The notes below the pieces were generated by a model. It saw only the letters and a list, made by a program, of their open reading frames with translations, was not told the DNA's origin and searched no databases. Shown here one piece after another: positions 18,467-26,349 of a stretch of DNA of 64,000 nucleotides (position 1 is the stretch's first letter; every line of letters starts with the position of its first letter). A program made the translations under genes and the position numbers. This DNA is from an uncultured Acidobacteriaceae bacterium (GTDB taxonomy: Bacteria > Acidobacteriota > Terriglobia > Terriglobales > Acidobacteriaceae), in contig CAIVDV010000040.1 in the NCBI GenBank assembly GCA_903904755.1, positions 62,001-126,000 of the forward strand. Direction: 5' to 3'.

Positions 18467-19075
18467 ATGGCCCTCAAAGCAGGCACCGAAAACAAGCGCA
18501 ACGTCATCCTCGCCGGCGTCCTCCTGGTCGCCGTCATCGGCATCGCCATCTGGGAGTTCGGCGGCTCCAGCCCCGCCCCGGCTCCAGCCCCTGTTGCTGC
18601 CACCCCGGCCACCCGCACCGCCTCCTCCAACCCCGCCGGCCCCGAGGCCCCCCGAATCGCCACCGCCGTCCCCCAGAACCTCGACCCCTCGCTCCACCTC
18701 GAGCGACTCGCCCTCAGCGAAACCATCGAGTACGCCGGCAACGGCCGCAACATCTTCTCCGCCGACTCCGCCCCCATCGTCATCGAGCAGCCCGTCAAGT
18801 CCGCCCGCAACGACGTCGCCGTCGCGCAAAAGCCCATCTACACCCCGCCTGCCGCCCCCGTCGCCCCCGCCATCGACCTCCACTACTTCGGCTACTCCAC
18901 CTCCCGCGACGGCAAACGCCGCGCCTTCCTCCTCCGTGGCGAAGACATCTATGAGGCCGGCGTCGGCGACATCGTCAACCACCGCTACAAGATCGTCGCC
19001 GTCAACCTCAACGGCATCCAGATCACCGATCTCAGCTACAACAACACCCAGACCCTTCCCCTCACCGGCAACTAG
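18467..19075 (+). CDS. PilP/GspC-like periplasmic protein
   Basis: Product of 202 residues. One N-terminal transmembrane helix (VILAGVLLVAVIGIAIWEF, about 13-31), a long Pro/Ala-rich linker, then RNIFSADS (about 95-102) and a C-terminal beta domain (about 140-200, GKRRAFLLRGEDIYEAGVGD and VNLNGIQITDLS) resembling the homology region of GspC or PilP that contacts the secretin. Position after PilO supports this. No secretin gene is adjacent, so its outer-membrane partner must be encoded elsewhere. Confidence 0.7.
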   Translation: MALKAGTENKRNVILAGVLLVAVIGIAIWEFGGSSPAPAPAPVAATPATRTASSNPAGPEAPRIATAVPQNLDPSLHLERLALSETIEYAGNGRNIFSADSAPIVIEQPVKSARNDVAVAQKPIYTPPAAPVAPAIDLHYFGYSTSRDGKRRAFLLRGEDIYEAGVGDIVNHRYKIVAVNLNGIQITDLSYNNTQTLPLTGN

Positions 19076-19081
19076 CCCACC

Positions 19082-19987
19082 ATGACCCGCCCCGCCAAAT
19101 CCCGACGCGACCGCCCCCACGGAGAACAGGGCTACATCCTGCTGGCCGTCGTCTTCCTCACCGTCATGGTCCTCATCGCGCTCTCCGTCGCTGCCCCCAA
19201 CATGGCCCGCAGCATCCAGCGCGACCGCGAAATGGAGCTGATGCACCGCGGCAAGCAGTTCCAGCGCGCCATCCAGCTCTACTACCGCAAATTCGGTGCA
19301 TACCCGCCCACCATGGACGCGCTCGAAAAGACCAACAACATCCGCTTCCTCCGCAAGCGCTACAAAGACCCCATCACCGGCAAGGACGAGTGGCACCTCA
19401 TCCACTTTGGCGAAGCCAAAACCCAGACCCTCGGCTTCTTCGGCCAGCCCCTCGCTGGAACCGGCTCCGCCGGAGCCTCGGTCATGGCCGGCATCGGCCC
19501 CAGCGGCGGCAATCAGAACACCACCGGCCCCCTCTTCGGCGGCTCGTCCCTCACCGGAACCGAGCAACCAACCGACACAGTTGTGCCGGTCGGCGGCCCA
19601 GCTGATGGCACCCAGCCCAACTCAGGCGCAATCGGCACAGCCGGGGCCACTTCCGGGGCCACTTCCGGCTCCAGCTTCGGCACATCCTCCGGCACGGGTC
19701 AAACCTTCGGCGGCGGCGGCATCATCGGCGTCGAAAGCACCAGCACCCGCCTGGCAATCCTCGAATTTAAAAAGAAAAAGCACTACAACGAGTGGGAGTT
19801 CGTATTCGACCCCCTCTCTGAGCGCTTTACCCTCAGCAACAACATGGGTACCAGCGCCACCGGCTCCAGCAACCCCACCAGCAGCAACGGCTCGTCGCCC
19901 TTCGGCAACTCCATCGGCAGCGGCTCCAACTCCGGGTCGGGATTCGGCTCCGGCTCGGGAACCCCGCCGCCGCAACCACAGCAATAG
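19082..19987 (+). CDS. GspG-like pseudopilin without Glu5 and with Gly/Ser-rich tail
   Basis: Product of 301 residues. A class III prepilin signal is visible: basic leader then GEQG followed by YILLAVVFLTVMVLIALSVA (cleavage expected after G17). The helical spine continues into QFQRAIQLYYRKFGAYPPTMDALE, the GspG/pilin pattern, and KRYKDPITGKDEW. Residue +5 is Ala rather than the Glu that most pilins use, a trait shared with tip pseudopilins such as GspK. The C-terminal half (about 120-301) is a Gly/Ser/Thr-rich low-complexity region interrupted by a folded block around 220-255. Six bases separate it from the preceding gene; it ends the operon, one base from a convergent gene. Confidence 0.8.
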   Translation: MTRPAKSRRDRPHGEQGYILLAVVFLTVMVLIALSVAAPNMARSIQRDREMELMHRGKQFQRAIQLYYRKFGAYPPTMDALEKTNNIRFLRKRYKDPITGKDEWHLIHFGEAKTQTLGFFGQPLAGTGSAGASVMAGIGPSGGNQNTTGPLFGGSSLTGTEQPTDTVVPVGGPADGTQPNSGAIGTAGATSGATSGSSFGTSSGTGQTFGGGGIIGVESTSTRLAILEFKKKKHYNEWEFVFDPLSERFTLSNNMGTSATGSSNPTSSNGSSPFGNSIGSGSNSGSGFGSGSGTPPPQPQQ

Positions 19988-20398
19988 CTACTTGGCCGTG
20001 TCTTCGCCCTGGCGATGATGCCGCAGCGGATCTCCAAAAACCACCTGCCCAAACAGCATCGCAAACACGACGTAAATGACGGCTCCCACCCAGATCACCA
20101 CTGACCGCTGACCCACCATCAGCGCCTTCACCAGCGCCCCGGCCATCACAAAAAAGTGCATGAAGTTGCCCAGCGCCACCGGACGGCTGTAAATGCCCCC
20201 AATCAGCACATCCTTCGCCATCCAGTTCATCAGCGCAAAGCCAAAGTACAGCGCGCCCGCCGCCTGCACCAGCAGCACCGCCAACGCCTGATCCGGCAAA
20301 CCCCACGCTGCCAGCAACTCCTGCGGAGCAAAGGTCGCACCCAGCCCCAGTACCATCAGGAAGCAGGCGCTTCCGATCATGATTGCCTTCGTCTGCAT
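19988..20398 (-). CDS. Small integral membrane protein
   Basis: Product of 136 residues with about four hydrophobic segments (near 8-25, 35-58, 72-92 and 98-122) and the motif GALYFGFALMNWMAK. I do not recognise a characterised family; such proteins are often annotated as hypothetical membrane proteins. The ATG at 20398 was chosen because the sequence before it (down to 20443) is basic and lacks a good start context. Convergent with the pseudopilin gene and not part of that operon. Confidence 0.7.
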   Translation of the reverse strand: MQTKAIMIGSACFLMVLGLGATFAPQELLAAWGLPDQALAVLLVQAAGALYFGFALMNWMAKDVLIGGIYSRPVALGNFMHFFVMAGALVKALMVGQRSVVIWVGAVIYVVFAMLFGQVVFGDPLRHHRQGEDTAK

Positions 20399-20516
20399 TC
20401 CCCTAAGCCCCCTGAAAAGCTGCCTTTGCGCAAGTATACGCACCTACCGCCTTCAAGTTTAACGGGAACGTAATCTGCGGAACCCCGTTTCACATCTCCC
20501 CGGCTGCCCCGCAAAC

Positions 20517-20550
20517 GCAGAAAAGGCCACCCACTCGGGCGGCCCTTTCT
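20517..20550 (-). terminator. Rho-independent terminator of the Fe-S carrier gene
   Basis: On the minus strand GGCC-g-CCC-gagt-GGG-t-GGCC is followed by TTTTCT; stems are 20525-20528/20541-20544 and 20530-20532/20537-20539. It lies 19 bases after the stop of the A-type carrier. Confidence 0.75.
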
Positions 20551-20568
20551 GAAATTCGTGAAATCCGC

Positions 20569-20943
20569 TTACACGCTGAACGACGATCCGCACCCGCAGG
20601 TGCTCTTCACGTTCGGATTCTCAAACTTGAACCCGGCCGCTTCAAACGTCTCCACGTAGTCCACCACGCAGTTGTTCAGGTACATCAGCGAGGTCGCGTC
20701 GATGAACACCTTCAGGTCGTCATAGGTGAAAACCTTGTCCATCATGCCAGCCTGGTTCTCAAAGGCCATCGAGTACTGGAACCCCGAGCAGCCGCCGCCG
20801 ACCACGCCCACGCGCAGCCCGGCAGGAATCGGATCCTGGGTCGCCATTATCTCGCGAACCTTGGCAATCGCCGCCGGCGTCATGTTCAGGGGAAGCGCCT
20901 TTGGCTCGGTTGCTTGTGTCTGGGGTACGGTTGCGGTCGCCAT
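20569..20943 (-). CDS. erpA: A-type iron-sulfur carrier (ErpA/IscA/HesB family)
   Basis: Scaffold/carrier that delivers Fe-S clusters to apo-proteins. The 124-residue product has the three conserved cysteines C52 (GGGCSGFQY), C116 and C118 (STCGCGSSFSV) and the fold signature VFIDATSLMYLNNCVVDYV. The first 20 residues are an extra Ala/Thr-rich extension. Its C-terminus fits ErpA or IscA; without neighbouring isc or suf genes I cannot decide, so the symbol is a best guess. Monocistronic, with its own terminator. Confidence 0.9.
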   Translation of the reverse strand: MATATVPQTQATEPKALPLNMTPAAIAKVREIMATQDPIPAGLRVGVVGGGCSGFQYSMAFENQAGMMDKVFTYDDLKVFIDATSLMYLNNCVVDYVETFEAAGFKFENPNVKSTCGCGSSFSV

Positions 20944-21327
20944 TCGTAGGATTCTCCCTTGATGCTGATTTTCTTCTGCGGTTAAAGGCCAAAATCACTT
21001 TTCACTCAGCCTGTTTTCACTCTAATCCTGCGGCCTGAGCAAAACAAGAGCATTTTGGTCCGCTTTCACTTCATAGGATGCTTCAGCCCCCAAAAAGTCG
21101 CAACCTGCTCTCCACAAAACCGCCGCTCCCCGCCCGGATTTGGCCGTGATCCCCTTGCCTTTCATGCGTGACCGGCATCACAGGATTTCTTGTTCCACGC
21201 CATCAAAACAGCGCTATAGTTAGAAACCGAGCGGCCTTGGCCACTCGCCCCTGTGCCCTGCCAGCACTCCGACGAGCGTACCTTCAGTTCCACGCCAAGA
21301 CCGGCAATGGACAAGGAGGCAAAGATT
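20944..21327. other. Intergenic region between divergent genes
   Basis: 384 bases between the divergently transcribed Fe-S carrier and the small membrane protein. I see no coding potential. It is less GC-rich than the flanking genes and contains one reasonable -10-like element for the plus-strand gene (21215-21220). The rest holds nothing I can identify. Confidence 0.5.
21190..21220 (+). promoter_or_regulatory. Possible sigma70-type promoter for the 93-residue membrane protein
   Basis: TTGTTC (21190-21195) and TATAGT (21215-21220) with a 19-base spacer, about 107 bases upstream of the ATG. This would leave a long 5' leader, unlike the many short-leader genes here. Confidence 0.35.
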
Positions 21328-21609
21328 ATGCCAACTGGACTGGTTCTCACAATGTGGATCGTTTGGGCTGTGGTTGTGGTGACGACTGCGGCTCTCTATA
21401 TGTATCGTTCAAGCCTCGCCAAGAATGAAGATGGCCAGGTTTTCCTCGATGAAGCTTTCGCCCACGAAAAGGCCATGCAGACCGAAATCGTCAGCCGCAT
21501 CAACAAGGTTGAGCCCATGGCTCATGCTGGAATGATTGCAACTGCGGTCATGTCTGGCATCGTCGTCGTCTACTACCTCTATGCTGCCTACGTCTCTCTC
21601 TTCGACTAG
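21328..21609 (+). CDS. Small two-helix membrane protein
   Basis: Product of 93 residues with transmembrane helices at about 4-24 (LVLTMWIVWAVVVVTTAALYMY) and about 70-90 (ATAVMSGIVVVYYLYAAYV), joined by a polar, charged loop. Start chosen at 21328 because AAGGAGG (21313-21319) sits at ideal distance; this strong Shine-Dalgarno contrasts with most genes in the window. Codon use is noticeably less C-ending than neighbours. No family recognised. Confidence 0.75.
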   Translation: MPTGLVLTMWIVWAVVVVTTAALYMYRSSLAKNEDGQVFLDEAFAHEKAMQTEIVSRINKVEPMAHAGMIATAVMSGIVVVYYLYAAYVSLFD

Positions 21610-21657
21610 GGCTTCACTGGCTGCTGAAAAACCTGGATTAAGGGAGCTTTGTGAAAG

Positions 21658-21712
21658 GGCAGGACTTCAGTCCTGCCGTAAATGCCTGATAAAAAGGGCC
21701 GGGCTTCAGCCC
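21658..21712. repeat. Paired TTCA-loop hairpins (intergenic repeat family 1)
   Basis: GGCAGGAC/GTCCTGCC with loop TTCA (21658-21677, perfect 8 bp) and GGGC/GCCC with loop TTCA (21701-21712). Flanks, including a GAAAAACC-type stretch upstream, resemble the copy near 46850. Confidence 0.8.
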
Positions 21713-21721
21713 CTGCACTCG

Positions 21722-21984
21722 GCTGGGGAGCGAAACAATGCCACCCAACTCCCTGTTCAGCGGCAACACACCGCGCCGAAGACTGGTTCGGCGCTCTCAA
21801 CCGGGATTCCCTCGAATCCCGGAGTCGAAGCGGGCAGTCTGCGCGCTCTTCCAGACCAACTCTGTGAGCGCTCCGTAACACCAGGCTGCCCGCTCAGGGA
21901 AAGACACGGCCGCCTCTCACGACGGCCCGGGTGAGACTCGCACCCGTCCGGCTGACCGTTCCCCGGTCAGCCTCTTTCCTTTTT
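21722..21984 (+). ncRNA. Candidate structured non-coding RNA (six or more stem-loops)
   Basis: Between the TTCA repeat and a strong terminator, successive hairpins tile the region: GCGCCGAA/TTCGGCGC (21773-21794), CCGGGATTC/GAATCCCGG (21801-21822) and GCGGGCAG/CTGCCCGC (21830-21893), the last enclosing GCGCTC/GAGCGC. These are followed by GGCCG/CGGCC (21908-21927), CGGGTG/CACCCG (21928-21946) and the terminator hairpin at 21950-21972. A further imperfect stem may start at 21722. There is no convincing ORF. I could not match it to 6S, tmRNA, SRP or RNase P by their conserved core sequences. It may be an independent RNA or the 3' region of the upstream transcript. Confidence 0.5.
21950..21984 (+). 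terminator. Strong Rho-independent terminator
   Basis: Perfect 8-bp stem GGCTGACC/GGTCAGCC (21950-21957, 21965-21972) followed by TCTTTCCTTTTT. It ends plus-strand transcription just before the convergent VWA gene. Confidence 0.85.
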
Positions 21985-21996
21985 GGGGCACTCCCC

Positions 21997-23184
21997 CTAC
22001 TCCACTTCCTGCCGCGCCTTGTACCCGTTCCGGTAAATCAGCTCGTACTTCAGCGGCTTGTGCTTCTCGTCCTGGAACGTCAGCGGCTTCCCTTCGTCAT
22101 CCACCAGCCGCACCTCCAGCTTGCGGAATCCCCCGTCCTGCGCCGCATTTGTCGGGTGGTAAATCAGCTCATACTTCGACCGGATCGCCGCGTTGATGGA
22201 GTTGAAGTCATCCGGCATCTCCGCCACAAACCGCGGCGAAAACGACATCCCCCCCGTCAGCCGTGCAAAGCTCTGCATCTGGTTGTCGGCCTGCAGGTAG
22301 TCCATATCCCGCATCTGCCCGCTCCAGCCGCCCCGCCCCTCGCTCATCAGCCGCGCAACCTGCCCCGTCGAAATCGTGAATATCGTCACATTCGGCGTCT
22401 TCTTCACCTTGTCGATAACCTTGTCCAGGGTGATCTTCGACAGCGTGTCACGCCCCGAGGCAATCAGGATGATGTACTTCTGCCCTTCCACACGGCTCAG
22501 CCGGTCCAGCCCCTCATACAGCGCGTCAAACAAATCCCGCTCGCTGAAGCCGGGAATCCTCAGCGAATTGATCGCCGACAAGATCTCCCGCTTGTCCTGC
22601 GTAAAATCCGCCACAATCTTCGTGTTCAGGTCAAATGTCATCAGCGCCACATAGTCCTGCGGCCGCAACTGCTCCGCAAAGCTGAACGCCGCATTCCGCA
22701 TGTCGTAGATGAACTGATAGTTCGTCGCCGCAAACTCGCAGATCATCAGCGCCGTAATCGGAGCCTCCGCCCGCTTGAAGGCAATCACCTTCTGCGGCTT
22801 GCCGTCCTCATATACCTGGAAGTTTGACAGCTTCAGCCCCGGCACAAACTGGTGCGTCTTCTCCAGCAGCACACCCACATCCACCGTCACCTCTGGCACT
22901 TCCACCTTGATTGAAACCGGCGGCAGCCCCTCGGGATTCTTGATGCGCGGCGCAGCCGGTGCCGGCGCGGGAGCCTCATCCACCGGCGCCTTCTTCTTCG
23001 GCACCACAATCGCCCCGTTTTCTGACGCAGGCCCACCCGAATCCGGGGTCACATCCGGCTGCGGTGCCGGAGGCTGCTGCTGCGCCCGCGCCGGCACTCC
23101 GCCCGCCAGCGCCACTGCCAGTGCCAAACCCAACCAGCTCCGCCTCGCTCCACTTCCCAAGCTGCTCATCGCATTCCCTCGCAT
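21997..23184 (-). CDS. Secreted VWFA-domain protein (acidobacterial VWFA-related type)
   Basis: Product of 395 residues with a signal peptide (about 1-35), a Pro/Ala-rich linker (36-85), and the region IKVEVPEVTVDVGVLLEKTHQFVPGLKLSNFQVYEDGKPQKV read here in parts as the conserved N-terminal module of VWFA-related acidobacterial proteins. A VWA domain follows (about 140-310), with YVALMTFDLNTKIVADF and LIASGRDTLS; the MIDAS motif is degenerate. The family is expanded in Acidobacteria but functionally uncharacterised, and is presumed to mediate extracellular or periplasmic binding. The ATG at 23184 has GGAGG nine bases upstream; ATG 23169 is an alternative. Divergent from the S55-like gene. Confidence 0.85.
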   Translation of the reverse strand: MRGNAMSSLGSGARRSWLGLALAVALAGGVPARAQQQPPAPQPDVTPDSGGPASENGAIVVPKKKAPVDEAPAPAPAAPRIKNPEGLPPVSIKVEVPEVTVDVGVLLEKTHQFVPGLKLSNFQVYEDGKPQKVIAFKRAEAPITALMICEFAATNYQFIYDMRNAAFSFAEQLRPQDYVALMTFDLNTKIVADFTQDKREILSAINSLRIPGFSERDLFDALYEGLDRLSRVEGQKYIILIASGRDTLSKITLDKVIDKVKKTPNVTIFTISTGQVARLMSEGRGGWSGQMRDMDYLQADNQMQSFARLTGGMSFSPRFVAEMPDDFNSINAAIRSKYELIYHPTNAAQDGGFRKLEVRLVDDEGKPLTFQDEKHKPLKYELIYRNGYKARQEVE

Positions 23185-23315
23185 CGCTCTTCGCCTCCAC
23201 ATCCGGGTTACAGAATACGGTGCCGGAAAGGTTTCTGGCTCTTCAACTTTCCGTCCCGTTCCAGCCACACTTCCACGCGGCTCCTTTCCCCCTGCCAACT
23301 CCAGCCGGAACCGTC

Positions 23316-23321
23316 TAAGCT
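23316..23321 (+). promoter_or_regulatory. TAAGCT -10-like box before the S55-like gene
   Basis: TAAGCT (TANNNT) ends seven bases before the GTG start at 23329. Confidence 0.35.
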
Positions 23322-23328
23322 GGTAGAC

Positions 23329-25191
23329 GTGCCAAGCCCCAGCAAGGAAACCCGCTTCCTCTCGATTTTTCCACTCCCCGCCGCCCTCTGCCTCCTGCTG
23401 GCCGCGGTCCCCTCCTGCGCCCGCGCCCAGTCGCCCGCCGGTCCGCCGCCCTCCAGTGCTGGCGTCTTCCCCCTTTCTGAGGTCCATCGCGGCCTCCACG
23501 GCACCGCCTGGACCGTCTTCGAAGGCACCCAGCCAGAGCCCATGGATGTCGAAATCCTCGGCCTCCTCCACGGCGGCCGAGGCCCCGGCAAAGACATGAT
23601 TCTCGCCCGCCTCCACGGCACCAGGCCCGAGTACACCGGCGTCGTCGCCGGCATGAGCGGCAGCCCCGTCTACATCGACGGCCGCCTCCTCGGCGCGCTC
23701 AGCTACCGCATCGGCCAGTTCAGCAAAGAGCCCATCGCCGGCATCACTCCCATCCAGGAGATGCTGGACGTTCGCGACCTGCCCATCCGCGACCTGCCCA
23801 CCTCCCCCGACCCCGCACCCGCCACCCAGCCCGAGCCCCGCACCGCCTCCACTATCTCTGACCCCTCCGGCAGCACCACCTTCCAGGCCATGGAAACACC
23901 CCTCCTCATGAGCGGCTTCTCCCCGCAGGCCATCGACCTCTGGCGTCGCCAGATGACCACCGCCGGCCAGGACTCCCTCGCCACCGTCTCCGCCGGCGGC
24001 CCCATGGGCACCAGCGGCCCCTCATCCCAGCCCGAATCACCCATCCTCCCCGGCTCCGCCGTCAGCCTCCAGCTCGTCCGCGGCGACTTCGAAATCGCCG
24101 CCACCTGCACCGTCACCTGGGTCGACCCAAAACAGCTCCTCGCCTGCGGCCACCCCGTCCTCCAGGCCGGACCCATCTCCGTCCCCATGACCGCCGCCGA
24201 GGTCCTCGCCACCCTCCCCTCCCCCCTCAACGCCTTCAAAATCATCAATACCGGCCGCACCCTCGGCGCATTCACCCAGGATCGCGCCTCCGCCATCCGC
24301 GGCGAGTTCGGCGCGCAGGCCCGCATGATTCCCGTCCACTTCGCCGTCTCCACCCCTTCCGAGCCCGCCTCCGACCGCCACATCGAGGTCCTCGACCAGC
24401 CCGAGATGACCGCCTCCGCCCTCCTCGTCTCCCTTTACCAGACCCTGCTTGAAACCAACTCCAGCACCGCCGCCACCAGCTACCACCTCACCGGCTCCAT
24501 CTCCCTCGCCGGCCGCGCCCCCCTCCCCATTGACGCCTGGGGAACCCCGCAGGAAACCATGGCCTCCCAGCTCGCCGCCGCTTTCGCCATCGGAGACATC
24601 TTCAACCGCATCTACGCCAACGCCGGCCGCACCACCCCCATCCTCGGCATCGACCTCCGCATCCAGGCCATCGACCGCGACCTCCGCGTCGAACTCGAAA
24701 GCGCCCGCCTCATCTCCTCCGGCATCGTCCACGCCGGGGACACGGTCACCGTCGAAGCCACCCTGCGCCCCGCCCACGGCCCCGCCACCAACCTCCGCCT
24801 CCCCGTCACCCTCCCCGCCCGGCTGGAACCCGGCAACCTGCGCCTGCTCATCTCCGGCGCTGCCACCCTCGACCGCACCGCCGAGGCCGCACGCCCCCAG
24901 GGCCGCAACCCCTCGCTCAACTCCGCATGGGACCGCCTTACCGCCCTCCACGCTCCTGACCAGATCTACGTCACCCTCCTGCTGCCCGAGTCGCAGGCCG
25001 CCGTCGACGGTGCAACCCTCGCCAGCCTCCCGCTTTCCATCGCCAACACCCTCGAACCTGGCCGCGGAACCGCCGAAGCCGGCCTCCACGGCGAAACCCT
25101 CTCCGTAGCAGCCCATGCGCCCGCCGGCGGAGTTTTGTCGGGACAGCAACTCCTTAGCCTGCGCGTGGAAGCCGGAGGCGGGTTACACTAG
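23329..25191 (+). CDS. Secreted SpoIVB/peptidase S55-like protein
   Basis: Product of 620 residues, GTG start. A signal sequence (about 10-33, LPAALCLLLAAVPSCARA) precedes a SpoIVB peptidase S55-like domain: GLHGTAWTVFEG (about 55-66), the serine-protease-like GMSGSPVYIDGRLLGALSYR (catalytic Ser probably S112) and EPIAGITPIQEML. S55 enzymes are chymotrypsin-like serine peptidases known from Firmicutes sporulation, but non-sporulating Acidobacteria carry long homologues of unknown role. The C-terminal 350 residues form beta-rich domains with no recognised family. Divergent from a secreted VWA protein, suggesting a shared envelope function (inference). Confidence 0.8.
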   Translation: MPSPSKETRFLSIFPLPAALCLLLAAVPSCARAQSPAGPPPSSAGVFPLSEVHRGLHGTAWTVFEGTQPEPMDVEILGLLHGGRGPGKDMILARLHGTRPEYTGVVAGMSGSPVYIDGRLLGALSYRIGQFSKEPIAGITPIQEMLDVRDLPIRDLPTSPDPAPATQPEPRTASTISDPSGSTTFQAMETPLLMSGFSPQAIDLWRRQMTTAGQDSLATVSAGGPMGTSGPSSQPESPILPGSAVSLQLVRGDFEIAATCTVTWVDPKQLLACGHPVLQAGPISVPMTAAEVLATLPSPLNAFKIINTGRTLGAFTQDRASAIRGEFGAQARMIPVHFAVSTPSEPASDRHIEVLDQPEMTASALLVSLYQTLLETNSSTAATSYHLTGSISLAGRAPLPIDAWGTPQETMASQLAAAFAIGDIFNRIYANAGRTTPILGIDLRIQAIDRDLRVELESARLISSGIVHAGDTVTVEATLRPAHGPATNLRLPVTLPARLEPGNLRLLISGAATLDRTAEAARPQGRNPSLNSAWDRLTALHAPDQIYVTLLLPESQAAVDGATLASLPLSIANTLEPGRGTAEAGLHGETLSVAAHAPAGGVLSGQQLLSLRVEAGGGLH

Positions 25192-25319
25192 GTGCATCCT
25201 GGATTCCAGATGTAAGGCTATCCAACCATCCTCACCAGACACTGGCATGCGGAACTTCTCTTACTCCGCAAATGACCAGATCCCATAACCAGAACCATGG
25301 CCAACCCCCAAGGATCGTT

Positions 25320-26327
25320 ATGAGCCAGATTCAAGGACTTGCAGCCCACGCAGCGGGCGCTGAACTGTTGCCTTTTCGCTACACCCCCGGAGATCTCAAG
25401 CCGCTGGACGTCGAAGTCCGCATCTCTCACTGCGGCGTCTGCCACAGTGACCTCCACCTGATCTCGAACGACTGGGGAATCAGCCAGTACCCCTTCATTC
25501 CCGGCCACGAAATCGTCGGCACCATCACCGCCATCGGCTCCGGCGTCACCACTCTCACCGTCGGCCAGCGCGTCGGCATCGGATGGCAGTCCAACAGTTG
25601 CGGCCAGTGCGAGTGGTGCACTCAGGGCCTGGAAAACCTCTGTCCCACCTCGGAATCCACCTGCGTCCACCGCCACGGCGGCTACGCCGATGCGGTCCGC
25701 GTCAACAACCGCTTCGCCATTCCACTTCCCGACGCCCTCCCCAGTGAGCAGGCGGCCCCGCTGCTCTGCGGCGGCATCACCGTCTACAATCCCCTCCGCT
25801 CCCACGGCATCAACCCCAGCTCCCGCGTCGGCATCGTCGGCATCGGCGGCCTCGGCCACCTCGCCCTCCAGTTCGCCCGCGTCTTTGGTGCTGAAGTCAC
25901 AGCCTTCTCCACCTCCGCCGCCAAGGAAGAGGAAGCCCGCGCACTCGGTGCCCAACACTTCGTCAACACCCGCGAAACCAAGGCCATGCGCGAAGTCGCC
26001 AACACCTTCGACTTCATCCTGACCACCATCAATGCCGACCAGGATTGGATGGCCTACATCCAGGCCCTCCGCCCCACCGGAACCCTCTGCTTCGTCGGCG
26101 TTCCGCCCTCGCCGGTCTCCTTTCACGCCTTCCCGCTCATCGCCGGCGTCCGCACCATCACCGGCAGCCCCATCGGCAGCCCCCACCGCCTTCGCGAAAT
26201 GGTCGATGTCGCCGCTCGACACGGCGTCAAAGCCCAGACCGAATCCTTTAGGATGGACAAGGCCAACGAAGCCATCGACAAAGTCAAGAAAAACAAGGTG
26301 CGCTACCGGGCGGTTCTCGCCAACTAG
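25320..26327 (+). CDS. Zinc-dependent NAD(P)H alcohol dehydrogenase (CAD/YahK-like)
   Basis: Cytosolic medium-chain dehydrogenase of 335 residues. Catalytic zinc ligands C38 and H63-E64 (GHEIVG); structural zinc cysteines C94, C97, C100 and C108; cofactor motif GIGGLGHLA (about 173-181). It fits the cinnamyl-alcohol/aldehyde reductase subgroup that typically reduces a broad range of aldehydes with NADPH. The ATG at 25320 has AAGGA at good spacing; the ATG at 25272 lacks this. No operon partner; a GH30-like gene follows 22 bases after its stop. Confidence 0.93.
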   Translation: MSQIQGLAAHAAGAELLPFRYTPGDLKPLDVEVRISHCGVCHSDLHLISNDWGISQYPFIPGHEIVGTITAIGSGVTTLTVGQRVGIGWQSNSCGQCEWCTQGLENLCPTSESTCVHRHGGYADAVRVNNRFAIPLPDALPSEQAAPLLCGGITVYNPLRSHGINPSSRVGIVGIGGLGHLALQFARVFGAEVTAFSTSAAKEEEARALGAQHFVNTRETKAMREVANTFDFILTTINADQDWMAYIQALRPTGTLCFVGVPPSPVSFHAFPLIAGVRTITGSPIGSPHRLREMVDVAARHGVKAQTESFRMDKANEAIDKVKKNKVRYRAVLAN

Positions 26328-26349
26328 CGCCTCCACAGGCGGTTTCCCC

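Noticed and set aside
21722..21984. tRNA, tmRNA, SRP RNA or RNase P RNA
   Set aside because: No cloverleaf, no tmRNA or SRP conserved loops and no RNase P core sequences seen on either strand; kept only as an unassigned structured RNA candidate.
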